Shown here in pieces: positions 8,421 to 19,227 of a stretch of DNA of 64,000 nt. Position 1 is the stretch's first letter. Each line of letters begins with the position of its first letter. A model generated the notes under the pieces. The model saw only the letters and a program-made list of their open reading frames with translations. It had not been told where the DNA came from and made no database searches. A program made the translations under genes and the position numbers. This stretch comes from Nitrospirota bacterium (GTDB lineage: Bacteria > JACPQY01): the NCBI GenBank assembly GCA_016180645.1, contig JACPAV010000003.1, positions 1 through 64,000 on the forward strand, written 5' to 3'.

Positions 8421-9600
8421 CTACGTTCCCCCCGGTGGCCTCCCCTTCAGCCATTGTCACGCGGCTCGGCCCGGATGGAAATGGCTGATCGGTGATACTC
8501 GAAAAGAGCCTGCGGCTGATCTCTGCGAGCGTGTACTTGAACTCGTCTGAAGGTAGGGAACCCGACTGGGCTTTTTGAGTCGGGGCGATGATTTTCACGT
8601 TGCGGTTCTTGAACTGCGACCCTAGGTTGGTCTCGATATCTTGCCGCGCTTCCGCGCTGTAGGCCACGATGTAAATCATGAGCGTCGGATTGGAGTCCGC
8701 AGCGCGAAGGGTGATGGCCCGGAGGTGCTCGTCCGCGAAGGAGAAACCAAGGACAAAGAGCGCGGTGTTCTCCTTTTCCATCTCATTCGAGAATATTCGG
8801 AGAAGCTCGTAATACTGATGGTTGAGGAGAGTGAGTTTGAATTTTTCCTTGGTGGGGTTGACAATGAGCAAATCCTCGTATGCCTGAGCAAAGCAATTCA
8901 TCCACCCTTCGAACTTGTGGCCAGTGGCCGCGGTGGAAAGTGTCTCCACAGTGGTACCCTCTGGCACGGCTAGAACCTCAGGCAATCCCGCTCGCAGTTC
9001 TTTCAAGCGTCGGACCGCCGACAGGTCACTGGAGAAGCCCATTCGTACGCCGGGCATCTTGCACCAAGTCAAGGAGCCATGGACCTTCAGCAGGTTGAAA
9101 ACGGGTATCTCTGACACGTTGTCGTATTGGAGGCTCCGTTTGAAATGAGACTTCTTGAAATTTCCAAGGTCGAAGGTCGGGGCAAAGCGTCCGCCAAATC
9201 CGTCGTTGAATTCCAAGGACAGCTTCTCTAGAGCCTTTTCCAAGAAGATGTCTAGGTTGGTCGTAAAGAGATTCGCCTCCTTGCCAAGGAGCGTCGATTT
9301 TCGGTCAAGCAGTATCCCGTTGATTATCCTTAGGAAGTCACAGTAGTGTCCGAGAGTCTCGTCCGCCTCCACCGCTGAGTCCAATATGTCGACGTTTCTG
9401 GAAATGGCTGCATCGAAGTATTTGCAGTAGAGGGCGAATCGAATGACTTGCTTCTTCTCCACCGGCAAGGCACTCACCTCTACTTCGGTCAAGAGCTTTT
9501 CGATGCCCCCCAGTGTCGCCAGATACGGTTGCGACAGCCCCGCCCCCAACAGGAAGTTGAGGTTACAATCCTGAAGTACGGCCTTGAGGTTCTCGATCAT
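8413..9600 (-). CDS. SIR2-like NADase effector of a SIR2-HerA defence system
   Basis: A 395-residue SIR2-family protein. It has the NAD-binding GAGLS at 19-23, the catalytic-site motif TTNLD with Asn115, and KVHGS with the likely catalytic His174. A C-terminal SIR2-like segment LGFSFADEHL follows. In this family the protein hydrolyses NAD+ to abort infection rather than deacetylating. It is the first gene of the module and overlaps herA. I see no strong Shine-Dalgarno site; TACAAC lies 11 bases before the ATG. The 156 bases upstream, up to the carboxyltransferase stop, hold no gene. Confidence 0.88.
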   Translation of the reverse strand: MIENLKAVLQDCNLNFLLGAGLSQPYLATLGGIEKLLTEVEVSALPVEKKQVIRFALYCKYFDAAISRNVDILDSAVEADETLGHYCDFLRIINGILLDRKSTLLGKEANLFTTNLDIFLEKALEKLSLEFNDGFGGRFAPTFDLGNFKKSHFKRSLQYDNVSEIPVFNLLKVHGSLTWCKMPGVRMGFSSDLSAVRRLKELRAGLPEVLAVPEGTTVETLSTAATGHKFEGWMNCFAQAYEDLLIVNPTKEKFKLTLLNHQYYELLRIFSNEMEKENTALFVLGFSFADEHLRAITLRAADSNPTLMIYIVAYSAEARQDIETNLGSQFKNRNVKIIAPTQKAQSGSLPSDEFKYTLAEISRRLFSSITDQPFPSGPSRVTMAEGEATGGNVDE

Positions 9601-9756
9601 GGCAAGGACGTTGTACCGTCATTGGGTTCCGTCTTTGAGTCATTGTTGATATTCTTGGCGTCCCCCCGAGTTCTTGACCGTTCTTTTTAGGTGAAAATCG
9701 GAAACAGTGACGTCCGAAGATCCGCCGCTTGCCCGGCGATGCGGGGTGACTGCCGT

Positions 9757-11322
9757 TCACACAGGCAGGACGCCGTGCTTGCGCCAGGGGCGCTCCACCA
9801 CCTTGTTCCAGTAGAGGTCGAGACCTTGGGCAAGCTTGAGCCGGGTTTCACGGGGATCGATCACGTCATCCACCAGCGCCCATCCGGCGGACTTGTAGGC
9901 GTTGATGTACGGACGGATCATATCGGCCATGTTCTTCTTGGCTTCCTCCGTCATTTCCGCGGCCTTCGTGCTCCGCCCGAAGATGCCGACCATGCCCTCG
10001 GCGCCCATGACGGAAATTTCCGCCGTGGGCCACGCGACGATTAGGTCCGGTTCGAAGGCCCGGCCGCACATGACGTAGTATCCCGCGCCGTAGGCCTTGC
10101 GCACCACCACGGTCAGTTTGGGAACGGTCGCCTCGCTCACCGCAAAGAGCATCTTCGACCCATGCCGGATGATGCCCTCCTTCTCCACTTTGCTTCCGAT
10201 CATGAAACCGGGCACGTCCTGGAAAAATACGAGCGGGATGTTGAAGGCATCGCACATCCATACAAACCGAGCGGCTTTGTCGGACGCGTTGATATCGAGG
10301 ACGCCGCCGTAGTGCATCGGGTTGTTGGCGACGATGCCGCACGGCCTGCCCCCGATCCGCGCGAAGCACGTGATGAGATTCCGCGCCCAGCGGGGCTTCA
10401 ATTCCAGGAATTTGCCATGATCCGCGACGAGCTTGATAAGTTTGTGCATGTCGTACGCACCGCGCGGATTGTCCGGCACCACTTTGAGGAAATCCTCATC
10501 TTTCCGGTCGATCGGATCGTCGCACGGCAGGACCGGCGGTTTCTCGCCGTTGTGAGAGGGAAAATAGCTCAAGTAGTCTTTCACCAGATTGATGCACTGC
10601 TCATCATTGGACACTTCCACGTCGCCGCACCCACTCACTTCGCAATGGATTTTTGCTCCGCCGAGATCGTTCTCGTTGATGTCCTCGCCGGTCACCGCCT
10701 TCACCAGCGGTGGGCCGCCCAAGGCCATCGAGCTGATGTTGCTGACCATGGGGACAAAATCGGCGAGACCCGGAATGTACGCCGTGCCGGCCATGCCGGG
10801 CCCCATCATCGCGGCGACGAGCGGGACCACGCCCGACATGATCACTTCCTCCCGGAACAGGTGACCCGTCCCGGCGAAGAGCGACACCATGTCCGGATGA
10901 CCCGCTCCCTGCGCCGCCCGGATCCGAGCGCCGCCGGAGTCCACGAACCACACCAGGGGCATTCGGTCCTTCAGGGCGATCTCCCTTATCCGCGTGGCTT
11001 TGGTTTCACCCACCTGCCCCATGGACCCGCCGAAGACCGTAAAATCGTATGCGATGACGGCCACCCGGCGGCCGTTCACCTTTCCGTAGCCGCTGACGAC
11101 GCCGTCGGCCGCCGCATACTCATCGGTCATCATTTGCGTTCCATGAATGCCCATCTCGACAAACGTGCCCGGATCGAAGAAAAGCGCGATGCGTTCCCGG
11201 GCTGTCAACTTGTTCCTGTCGTGCTGCCGCTTGATCTTGTCCGGCCCGCCCATGTCCAGCGCACGGGCCCGCCGCTTTTCGAGGTCTTCGACCTGGCCCT
11301 GCCAGTACTCCAGCGCGCCCAT
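9757..11322 (-). CDS. Acyl-CoA (propionyl-CoA type) carboxylase carboxyltransferase subunit
   Basis: About 521 residues, the length of PccB/MmdA-type carboxyltransferases. It moves CO2 from carboxybiotin to propionyl- or acetyl-CoA. Two crotonase-fold halves are visible: the N-terminal half with VVSGYGKVNGRRVAVIAYDF and SGGARI, and the C-terminal half with QDVPGFMIG and GAEGMVGI. The start ATG (MGALEYW) is 4 bases after the stop of the keto acid cleavage gene. The annotatable longer ORF overlaps that gene with non-homologous sequence. Its biotin carboxylase and carrier partners are probably the genes at 15487 and 17031. Acyl specificity is inferred from the mutase nearby. Confidence 0.9.
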   Translation of the reverse strand: MGALEYWQGQVEDLEKRRARALDMGGPDKIKRQHDRNKLTARERIALFFDPGTFVEMGIHGTQMMTDEYAAADGVVSGYGKVNGRRVAVIAYDFTVFGGSMGQVGETKATRIREIALKDRMPLVWFVDSGGARIRAAQGAGHPDMVSLFAGTGHLFREEVIMSGVVPLVAAMMGPGMAGTAYIPGLADFVPMVSNISSMALGGPPLVKAVTGEDINENDLGGAKIHCEVSGCGDVEVSNDEQCINLVKDYLSYFPSHNGEKPPVLPCDDPIDRKDEDFLKVVPDNPRGAYDMHKLIKLVADHGKFLELKPRWARNLITCFARIGGRPCGIVANNPMHYGGVLDINASDKAARFVWMCDAFNIPLVFFQDVPGFMIGSKVEKEGIIRHGSKMLFAVSEATVPKLTVVVRKAYGAGYYVMCGRAFEPDLIVAWPTAEISVMGAEGMVGIFGRSTKAAEMTEEAKKNMADMIRPYINAYKSAGWALVDDVIDPRETRLKLAQGLDLYWNKVVERPWRKHGVLPV

Positions 11323-11326
11323 GGTC

Positions 11327-12211
11327 CTACGCGGCGGATTTGACGGCAGCGTCCACGCGGGGCCGCAATCCGAGAATCTGGCGCGCTTCATCCACCGTGG
11401 CCACCTCCCGGCCGACCATACGGACCATCTTGACGGCCGCCTCGACCAGCTCGCCGTTTGAGCGGGCCATTTTCCCGTCCGGCAGATAGAAATTGTCCTC
11501 GAAGCCTACGCGGATGTTTCCGCCGACCACGAGCGCGGTAGCCGTGAGTCTCCAGGTGGCATGACTCACCGGAATGGTCTTCCAGGTGGCTCCTACCGGC
11601 AGTTTCCGGATGATATGGAGGAGGTCTTCCGGCTCGGCGGCGGTCCCCCCGCTACCCAGGATCAGGCTGTAATCCGGCGGCGCCTTAAGCACGCCCATTT
11701 CGATCAGGTGGTGGGAGTTGTTCACGTGACCGGTATCGAAACACTCGCATTCCGGTTTCACGCCCACCTTGTTCATCTCATTCACAAAGAAGATGATCTC
11801 ACTCATGTTGTTCTGAAAGGTGAAATCCCAGACGAATTGCTTCCGCTTGGCGGAGTACTTCAGATAGTTGACGCTCCCCATGTTGAGGGCCCCGATATCC
11901 GGGCGGATATTCTGGATGTGAGCAATGCGGTCTTCAGGGGGAACGCCAATGGCCCCCGTGGAAAAGTTGATGATGAGAGGGCATCGCGCCAGGATTTCCT
12001 CCCGCTCCCGGCGGTACATTTCAGGACGGAGCGACGGCGTGCCGTCCTCCTCGCGTGCGTGGATGTGGACGACCGCGCCACCCGCGTCGTACACCCGTTT
12101 GGCTTCCTCTCCGTACTCCTTCGGTGTGTACGGGATGCCTTCCGCCTGCTTTCGGTTGGCCAGGGCGCCGGTCATGGCGCAGGTGATCACCACTTTGTCT
12201 TCGAATTTCAT
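11327..12211 (-). CDS. Beta-keto acid cleavage enzyme (BKACE, 3-keto-5-aminohexanoate cleavage family)
   Basis: 294-residue TIM-barrel, zinc-dependent Claisen-type enzyme (formerly DUF849). Members condense a beta-keto acid with acetyl-CoA and release acetoacetate plus a CoA ester. The start VVITCAMTGA and the metal motif VVHIHARE (about 45-52) are typical, and NFSTG and the later GGNIRVGFEDN region with the third metal ligand are present. It is translated just before the carboxyltransferase, so its CoA product may feed that enzyme. The true keto-acid substrate cannot be read from sequence. Confidence 0.9.
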   Translation of the reverse strand: MKFEDKVVITCAMTGALANRKQAEGIPYTPKEYGEEAKRVYDAGGAVVHIHAREEDGTPSLRPEMYRREREEILARCPLIINFSTGAIGVPPEDRIAHIQNIRPDIGALNMGSVNYLKYSAKRKQFVWDFTFQNNMSEIIFFVNEMNKVGVKPECECFDTGHVNNSHHLIEMGVLKAPPDYSLILGSGGTAAEPEDLLHIIRKLPVGATWKTIPVSHATWRLTATALVVGGNIRVGFEDNFYLPDGKMARSNGELVEAAVKMVRMVGREVATVDEARQILGLRPRVDAAVKSAA

Positions 12212-12242
12212 TTCAGACCCCTTTCAGTCCTGATGGGAACGA

Positions 12243-13766
12243 TCAAAACCCTTCGAACAACGCCTCGGCCGTGTCCGCGCTTCTAAGGGCCTCCACGATC
12301 CGAACGTTCTTTTCCTCCATGAGATTGACCACGGCCGATTCTGCAAGCGGCTGGTCGCCCTTCCACATGACACGGAGAACGGGACGCGTGTAGTCTTCCT
12401 CATTGGCGCCGATGACGCGGCCCACGCGGTCGTCGGAGAGCCGCACGTAGCTGCCGATAGGATACAGGGAGATGTACTGGAGAAAGGCGCGAACGCTGTC
12501 CGCGTCCACTTCCTTCCGGTAGACCATTTGGAGCGTGAGCCGCATGGCGTCGTGCGGCTTGTAGGCCGCCCGGTAGGCCCGCGGTTTGGTGAGCGCCTCG
12601 TACACGTCGGCCACGCTGATCATCTTGGCGAAGCGATGGATTTTGTCCTCCGAGTACCGGCGCGTATACCCGCCGCCGTCCAGCCGCTCGTGCACCTGGA
12701 AGACGATCAGCGGAACCGTCGCCGGCATGCCGCGGATACGGCGCAGGATGGTCACCGCGTGATACGGATGCTTGTTCACTTCAATCCGCTCGTAGGGCGT
12801 CAGTTTTCCCTTCTTGTTGATGATTTCCTCCGGCACCCAGAGCATGCCGATATCGTGAAGGAGGGCGCCGTAGCCGACCTCGAGAACCTGCGTCGGATTG
12901 TACCCCAGGGCGGTGGCGATGTTCATCGCCAAGATGGACACGTTGATGCTGTGGGACGGCAGATAGGTGCCTTGCCAGCGAAGGTTGGTAAAGTTGAGGA
13001 GAAGCTCCTTGTCGTCCACCAGAAGACCGATCACTTCCCGGCAGAGGTCACCCACGCGTGAGCCGGAGAAGGTTTCGTTCTCCTTGAGCATGCGCATCAT
13101 CTTGTCCGTGTGGGTCAGGCAATTCTTGTAGACCCCGAACGACCGCGCGATCTCCGACTCCGTGCGCCGCCGCGCCCGGTCCTTCCGCGAGAGTTCCTTG
13201 TGCAGGGGGCGGCCCATCGGACGCACGTCCAAGTCCAGTTCCTGGAGCTGCTTCTCGATCGTCTCGAGGCTCAGATCGACGTCGTCTTTCAGAAGTTCGG
13301 AGTCGCGGAACTTCAGGGATTCCACCTTGAAGGGCTGCGGCATTTCCCGGCGGATCATCGAGAGGTAGGCTTCCGGCTCGTGCTGACGCCGCTCCTCCCC
13401 CGATCGCTCGCGATACAAATTCACGTAGTTGCGATTGACCAGACCCTTCTTCATTCCCTCCGTGATCTTCACGCCTTTTTCGATCAACAGGACGCCCTTG
13501 TCGTTGCTGAGGGGATAGGCCAGTGTGGAGCCCACTTCGAGGTCTTTCACAGGGATCGCCGCCGCCCGGCATTGAAAGAGAAAATCTTCGAGCCAGTCCT
13601 CCGGTCCCAACTCGGCCACAATTTGGATCCCGGCTTTCTTCATCAAGCCCACGTGATCGGGTGTGAGGACATCGCCCTTCGAATGAAGGAGCATCCCGCT
13701 CTCGTGATAGACGGGATACATCAGCATCACGCCGGTCGCCAGATCATCCACGGCTATCTTTCTCAG
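12243..13766 (-). CDS. HD-GYP domain phosphodiesterase with CTG start
   Basis: About 507 residues. An N-terminal region (RKIAVDDLATGVMLMYPVY and a second related copy) precedes a C-terminal HD-GYP domain that would degrade c-di-GMP. The HD motif LLHDIG is intact. The family motif HHExxDGxGYP reads VHERLDGGGYTRR, with the first His and the Pro changed, so activity is uncertain. The only start codon that fits is CTG at 13764-13766, 6 bases after a perfect GGAGGT (13773-13778); an in-frame stop lies just upstream and the next GTG (13751) removes family-conserved residues. Divergent from a GGDEF gene. Confidence 0.85.
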   Translation of the reverse strand: MRKIAVDDLATGVMLMYPVYHESGMLLHSKGDVLTPDHVGLMKKAGIQIVAELGPEDWLEDFLFQCRAAAIPVKDLEVGSTLAYPLSNDKGVLLIEKGVKITEGMKKGLVNRNYVNLYRERSGEERRQHEPEAYLSMIRREMPQPFKVESLKFRDSELLKDDVDLSLETIEKQLQELDLDVRPMGRPLHKELSRKDRARRRTESEIARSFGVYKNCLTHTDKMMRMLKENETFSGSRVGDLCREVIGLLVDDKELLLNFTNLRWQGTYLPSHSINVSILAMNIATALGYNPTQVLEVGYGALLHDIGMLWVPEEIINKKGKLTPYERIEVNKHPYHAVTILRRIRGMPATVPLIVFQVHERLDGGGYTRRYSEDKIHRFAKMISVADVYEALTKPRAYRAAYKPHDAMRLTLQMVYRKEVDADSVRAFLQYISLYPIGSYVRLSDDRVGRVIGANEEDYTRPVLRVMWKGDQPLAESAVVNLMEEKNVRIVEALRSADTAEALFEGF

Positions 13767-13958
13767 GGGTCCACCTCCGAACGGGGTATTCTAGCAATCT
13801 CAAGGCGGACTGCAAGTTGGCCTTCCTTTCGTTGGACGGTCCCGATCGGTTCCACCCCGAGCCGCCCCGTGTCCCCCCGAGCCGGCGGGACCCGCCCTCG
13901 CATTCCCCTGAGTCCACCGGGTCCGATGGAAGTACACTATAGTAGAACATTTTGTCCG

Positions 13959-13987
13959 ATCGTACCGGTCATGACGCACTGTGTCAA
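13959..13987 (-). promoter_or_regulatory. Sigma70-type promoter for the HD-GYP gene
   Basis: Minus-strand TTGACA (13982-13987) is followed after 17 bases by TACGAT (13959-13964). It points at the HD-GYP gene, about 190 bases away. The rest of 13767-14083 holds no gene I can support, only the promoter of the GGDEF gene at its other end. Confidence 0.45.
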
Positions 13988-14046
13988 ACGGATTCCCTCC
14001 GGCTCCTCCCTCCCAGACGCTTGGGGTTCCGCCCGAGGCCGTTCCC

Positions 14047-14075
14047 TTGTCGCACGCGCGACGTTGGACTACAAT
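14047..14075 (+). promoter_or_regulatory. Sigma70-type promoter giving a near-leaderless GGDEF transcript
   Basis: TTGTCG (14047-14052), a 17-base spacer and TACAAT (14070-14075) precede the ATG at 14084 by only 8 bases. Transcription would begin within a base or two of the start codon, and no Shine-Dalgarno sequence fits. Confidence 0.55.
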
Positions 14076-14083
14076 GATTCCGA

Positions 14084-15136
14084 ATGGACCCCACCCCCGT
14101 CTCACCCGACGATCCTGAACTCCAACCGTTCCAACGTGATCCCGCCGCGACGGACTCCGCAGACATTCCACCGGACCGCCGTGCGGGAACGGTCGCTCAT
14201 CTCCCCGTCCCCATCCAGACGGACAGCGTGGTCAGGGGCAAGGGCGTCCTCGTCATCGACGACTCCGATCCCACGCGCCAGGCGATCCTTGCCATCATCA
14301 AGGAGTCACGCCTGTTCGAAAATCACTACGAAGCCGCCAGCGGAGCCGAAGGCGTGAAGGCCCTCCAGCGGAACGAGATCGACCTCGTCATCTGCGACGT
14401 CAACATGCCGGGGATCGACGGATTGAAATTCCTCGGCCTGGCGCGCCGCCATTTCCGCGACATCCCGATCCTGATGCTGACGACCCGGCAGGACTGGCAG
14501 ACGAAGGTGAAGTCTTTCGATCTCGGCGCCTCCGACTACGTCGAGAAAGGAGACTGGAGCGAGCGGGGACCCGAGCTTCGCGCGCGGGTCAAGACCCATC
14601 TCGAACTCAAGAAGAGCCGCGACCAACTCCGCGAACTCGCGAGTGTGGACGAGTTGACGAGGGTGTACAACCGCCGGCACTTCATCGAGGTGATGGAGAG
14701 GGAATTCAGCCGCTCCGTCCGCTACCAGAAGCCGATTTCGTTCATTCTGCTGGACATTGACCATTTCAAGGAAATCAACGATACTCACGGCCACCAGGTT
14801 GGAGACATGGTGCTGAAAGAACTCGCCGGCCTCGTGCAAACAAGCCTTCGCGGATCGGACGTGGTGGCCCGATACGGCGGTGAAGAGTTCGCCATCATTC
14901 TTCCCGAGACCGAACTGGACGGCGCGGTGGCGGCGGCCGAGAAAATACGGAAGAACGTCGCTCGCAATCCCTTTCCGGGCGCCGATGCCTCGCTCCAGAT
15001 CAAGGTCAGCCTCGGCGTGGCGAATTGGCCCCGCCACAAGGTGACCCACATCGACCAATTGATCCGGGTGGCCGACGACGCGCTGTATATCGCCAAGGAA
15101 TCCGGGCGCGACAAAGTGGTTGTCGCTCAAGCGTAA
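14084..15136 (+). CDS. Response regulator with GGDEF diguanylate cyclase domain
   Basis: 350 residues: a disordered N-terminus of about 50, a receiver domain (about 53-170) with acidic pair DD at 59-60, phospho-acceptor Asp105 in VICDVNMPG and Lys155, then a GGDEF domain (about 185-345). The active site is GGEEF at 265-269. The RGSD at 256-259 sits exactly five residues before it, a complete inhibitory c-di-GMP I-site, so product inhibition is expected. It would make c-di-GMP when phosphorylated by an unseen kinase. Divergent from the HD-GYP protein, so opposing c-di-GMP enzymes are paired. Confidence 0.92.
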   Translation: MDPTPVSPDDPELQPFQRDPAATDSADIPPDRRAGTVAHLPVPIQTDSVVRGKGVLVIDDSDPTRQAILAIIKESRLFENHYEAASGAEGVKALQRNEIDLVICDVNMPGIDGLKFLGLARRHFRDIPILMLTTRQDWQTKVKSFDLGASDYVEKGDWSERGPELRARVKTHLELKKSRDQLRELASVDELTRVYNRRHFIEVMEREFSRSVRYQKPISFILLDIDHFKEINDTHGHQVGDMVLKELAGLVQTSLRGSDVVARYGGEEFAIILPETELDGAVAAAEKIRKNVARNPFPGADASLQIKVSLGVANWPRHKVTHIDQLIRVADDALYIAKESGRDKVVVAQA

Positions 15137-15152
15137 TTGCAGAAGGAGATCC

Positions 15153-15470
15153 ATGCCCATCTACGAATACCGATGCCCTTCATGCTCTCATCAATTCGAG
15201 TACCTCCAGAAAATCACCGACGCGAAGAGCGTGAAGTGCCCGAAATGCGGAACGCGTTCGCGGCGGCAAATCTCAAACACTTCCTTCATCCTCAAGGGTA
15301 GCGGCTGGTACAAGACCGACTATGCCTCCAAGGAATCGAAGCGCCAGCGCGAGAGCGACTCGGGATCAACCGACTCGGGGAAGACCGAAAGCAAAACAAA
15401 GAGCGAGCCCAAGTCCCAGGCGTCGACCCCCTCGACGGGATCCTCCTCCACCGCCGATTCCAGCCGCTGA
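15153..15470 (+). CDS. FmdB-family zinc ribbon protein
   Basis: 105-residue protein. An N-terminal zinc ribbon begins [17 protein letters not shown] and has the second pair CPKCG, the FmdB/CxxC regulatory family signature. The rest is a low-complexity Ser/Thr/Lys tail, common in this family. A good Shine-Dalgarno AAGGAG lies 6 bases before the ATG at 15153. Function is not established for the family; a regulatory or metal-binding role is usually assumed. It lies 16 bases after the GGDEF gene and 16 before accC, so it may be co-transcribed with both. Confidence 0.88.
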   Translation: MPIYEYRCPSCSHQFEYLQKITDAKSVKCPKCGTRSRRQISNTSFILKGSGWYKTDYASKESKRQRESDSGSTDSGKTESKTKSEPKSQASTPSTGSSSTADSSR

Positions 15471-15486
15471 GTCCTCTCCTACCCCG

Positions 15487-17025
15487 ATGCCGTCATTCGC
15501 CGAGGCCGCAGGTAAGACGTTCCAGAAAGTTCTGATTGCCAATCGCGGCGAAATCGCCGTCCGGGTGATCCGCGCGCTGCGCGAATTCGGGATACGGTCG
15601 GTGGCCGTATTTTCACAGGCCGACCGCAAGGCTCTCCACGTGCTCCAAGCGGATGAGGCCGTTGAGATCGGCCCGCCCGCCCCCCGCGAAAGCTACCTCA
15701 ACACCGAGCGACTGCTCGATGCGGCGAAGAAGACGGGGGCGCAGGCCATCCATCCCGGCTATGGCTTTCTGTCGGAGAACGAGGAATTCGCCCAGGCCTG
15801 CGCCGACCGGGGGATCACCTTCATCGGCCCCCCCCCCAAGGCCATCCATCTGATGGGATCGAAAACCCGCGCCCGCGAACTCATGGCCGAGGCGGGCGTG
15901 CCCATCGTGCCCGGCATGAAGAAGCCCATCGACAACATCGAGGATGCGAAGGGGCTCGCCCGCGAGATCGGCTATCCCGTTCTTCTCAAGGCCGCGGGGG
16001 GAGGCGGCGGGAAAGGAATGCGGATCGTGGAGAAAGAGACGGACTTTGCCAAGCTGTTTGAGCGCGCCACCTCCGAGGCGAAATCCGCCTTCGGCCGCGG
16101 CGAAGTGTACATGGAGAAGTACGTGCGCAAGCCCCGACACATTGAAATCCAGGTCTTTGCCGACGCTCACGGCCACGCCGTCCACCTGGGCGAGCGCGAG
16201 TGCTCGATTCAGAGGCGATACCAGAAGGTCGTCGAGGAATGCCCTTCGCCCTTCCTCAAGGCGGACACGCGCCGCCGCATGGGTGAGGCGGCGGTTCAGG
16301 CGGCCAAAGCGGTCGGCTATGTGAACGCGGGAACCGTCGAATTCGTCGTCGATCCGGACCAGAACTTCTATTTCCTCGAAATGAACACCCGCCTTCAGGT
16401 GGAGCATCCGGTGACGGAGCTGGTGAATCGAATCGATCTCGTGAAGGCGCAACTCGGTGTGGCGGCCGGAGCCGCCCTGCCTTGGACCCAGGAGGATATC
16501 CGCCCTTCCGGTTGGGCCATCGAGTGCCGGATTTACGCCGAGGACCCCTCGAAGAAGTTTTTCCCGGCCCCGGGGACGATCAGCCGGCTGCACGAGCCTT
16601 CGGGTCCATGGGTCCGGGTGGACAGCGGCATCTACGAGGGATGGACCGTGCCCGTGTTCTACGATCCGCTTCTCGCGAAACTGGTTACGTGGGGAGTCGA
16701 CCGGCTGGACGCCGTGGGCCGGATGAAACGCGCCCTGGGCGAGTTCGACCTTCAGGGCATCCGGCACAACATTCCCTTCCTTCTCTGGCTGATGGACAGC
16801 GCGCGCTTCCGCGCAGGCGATCTGGATACGCATTTCATCGATGATGAGTTCCTCTCGAAATCCGTCAACCTCGATAACGGCGCCGGGACCGAGATGGCCG
16901 CCCTGGCCGCGGCCGTCTTTCGGCACTTGGATCGCGAATCCGCCTCCGCACAGGTCGCCGCGGGAAATCATTCGGGCGATATCAGCCCCTGGTTGGTCAC
17001 CGGCCGCAAGATGGCTCTGCGTTGA
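15487..17025 (+). CDS. accC: Biotin carboxylase subunit of acyl-CoA carboxylase
   Basis: 512 residues. It carboxylates biotin on the carrier protein using ATP and bicarbonate. Visible: the N-terminal KVLIANRGEIAVRVIRAL, the ATP-grasp glycine loop AAGGGGGKGMR, the HIEIQVFAD strand, and the active-site loop EMNTRLQVEHPVTE. It is longer than stand-alone AccC (about 450), in the range of propionyl/acetyl-CoA carboxylase biotin carboxylase subunits. The carrier gene follows within 5 bases. Start set at MPSFAEAAG just before the conserved N-terminus; the upstream ORF overlaps fmdB in another frame. Confidence 0.94.
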   Translation: MPSFAEAAGKTFQKVLIANRGEIAVRVIRALREFGIRSVAVFSQADRKALHVLQADEAVEIGPPAPRESYLNTERLLDAAKKTGAQAIHPGYGFLSENEEFAQACADRGITFIGPPPKAIHLMGSKTRARELMAEAGVPIVPGMKKPIDNIEDAKGLAREIGYPVLLKAAGGGGGKGMRIVEKETDFAKLFERATSEAKSAFGRGEVYMEKYVRKPRHIEIQVFADAHGHAVHLGERECSIQRRYQKVVEECPSPFLKADTRRRMGEAAVQAAKAVGYVNAGTVEFVVDPDQNFYFLEMNTRLQVEHPVTELVNRIDLVKAQLGVAAGAALPWTQEDIRPSGWAIECRIYAEDPSKKFFPAPGTISRLHEPSGPWVRVDSGIYEGWTVPVFYDPLLAKLVTWGVDRLDAVGRMKRALGEFDLQGIRHNIPFLLWLMDSARFRAGDLDTHFIDDEFLSKSVNLDNGAGTEMAALAAAVFRHLDRESASAQVAAGNHSGDISPWLVTGRKMALR

Positions 17026-17030
17026 TCCCC

Positions 17031-17543
17031 ATGCGATACACCGTTTTCATTGGAGGACAAACTCACGACGTCGACATCCAACGGCAGTCCGAACGGGTCC
17101 TGCACGCCCAGGTTGGAGGACGCACACTTGCGCTGGATGTTTCTCTGATCGATTCCCGGACGCTCTCCCTCCTCACCCAGGGCAACTCCCTTCGCTACAG
17201 CATCTCTGGATTGGATAACGACAAAGTGCGCATTTCCCACGGCAGCCACACCTGGGACGCGGAGGTGAAATCGGGATCGGGGGGGACGGTCCATGCCGCC
17301 CGGCGAAGCGCGAAAAAAGGCCGCGTGCCCGTACTGGCTCCGATGCCGGGAAAGGTCCTCCGGGTTCTTTGCAAAGAGGGAGACCGCGTGAAGGCCGGGG
17401 ATTGCATTTCCATCATCGAGGCCATGAAAATGGAGAACGAGATCAAATGCCCGAAGGACGGATTGATTGCCAAGGTCGAAGCACGCGAGGGCGATATCGT
17501 TGATTCCGGCGAGACCCTTCTGATCGTGGACGACCCGGCCTGA
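17031..17543 (+). CDS. Biotin carboxyl carrier protein of acyl-CoA carboxylase
   Basis: 170 residues ending in a biotinyl-lipoyl domain (about 98-170), with the biotinylated lysine in EAMKMEN and the preceding PMPGKVLRV strand. The N-terminal 90 residues resemble the linker/BT-like region found in propionyl-CoA carboxylase carriers. The ATG at 17031 is 5 bases after the accC stop. A TTG overlapping that stop (17022) is the alternative start. It carries carboxybiotin between AccC and the carboxyltransferase, probably the one at 9757, since no other is in the window. Confidence 0.9.
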   Translation: MRYTVFIGGQTHDVDIQRQSERVLHAQVGGRTLALDVSLIDSRTLSLLTQGNSLRYSISGLDNDKVRISHGSHTWDAEVKSGSGGTVHAARRSAKKGRVPVLAPMPGKVLRVLCKEGDRVKAGDCISIIEAMKMENEIKCPKDGLIAKVEAREGDIVDSGETLLIVDDPA

Positions 17544-17562
17544 CGGCCCTTCACGGGATCGC

Positions 17563-19227
<1,665 letters not shown>

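Noticed and set aside
9563-9760. 65-residue ORF overlapping the SIR2 start
   Set aside because: It overlaps SIR2 coding sequence, lacks a ribosome site and shows no motif.
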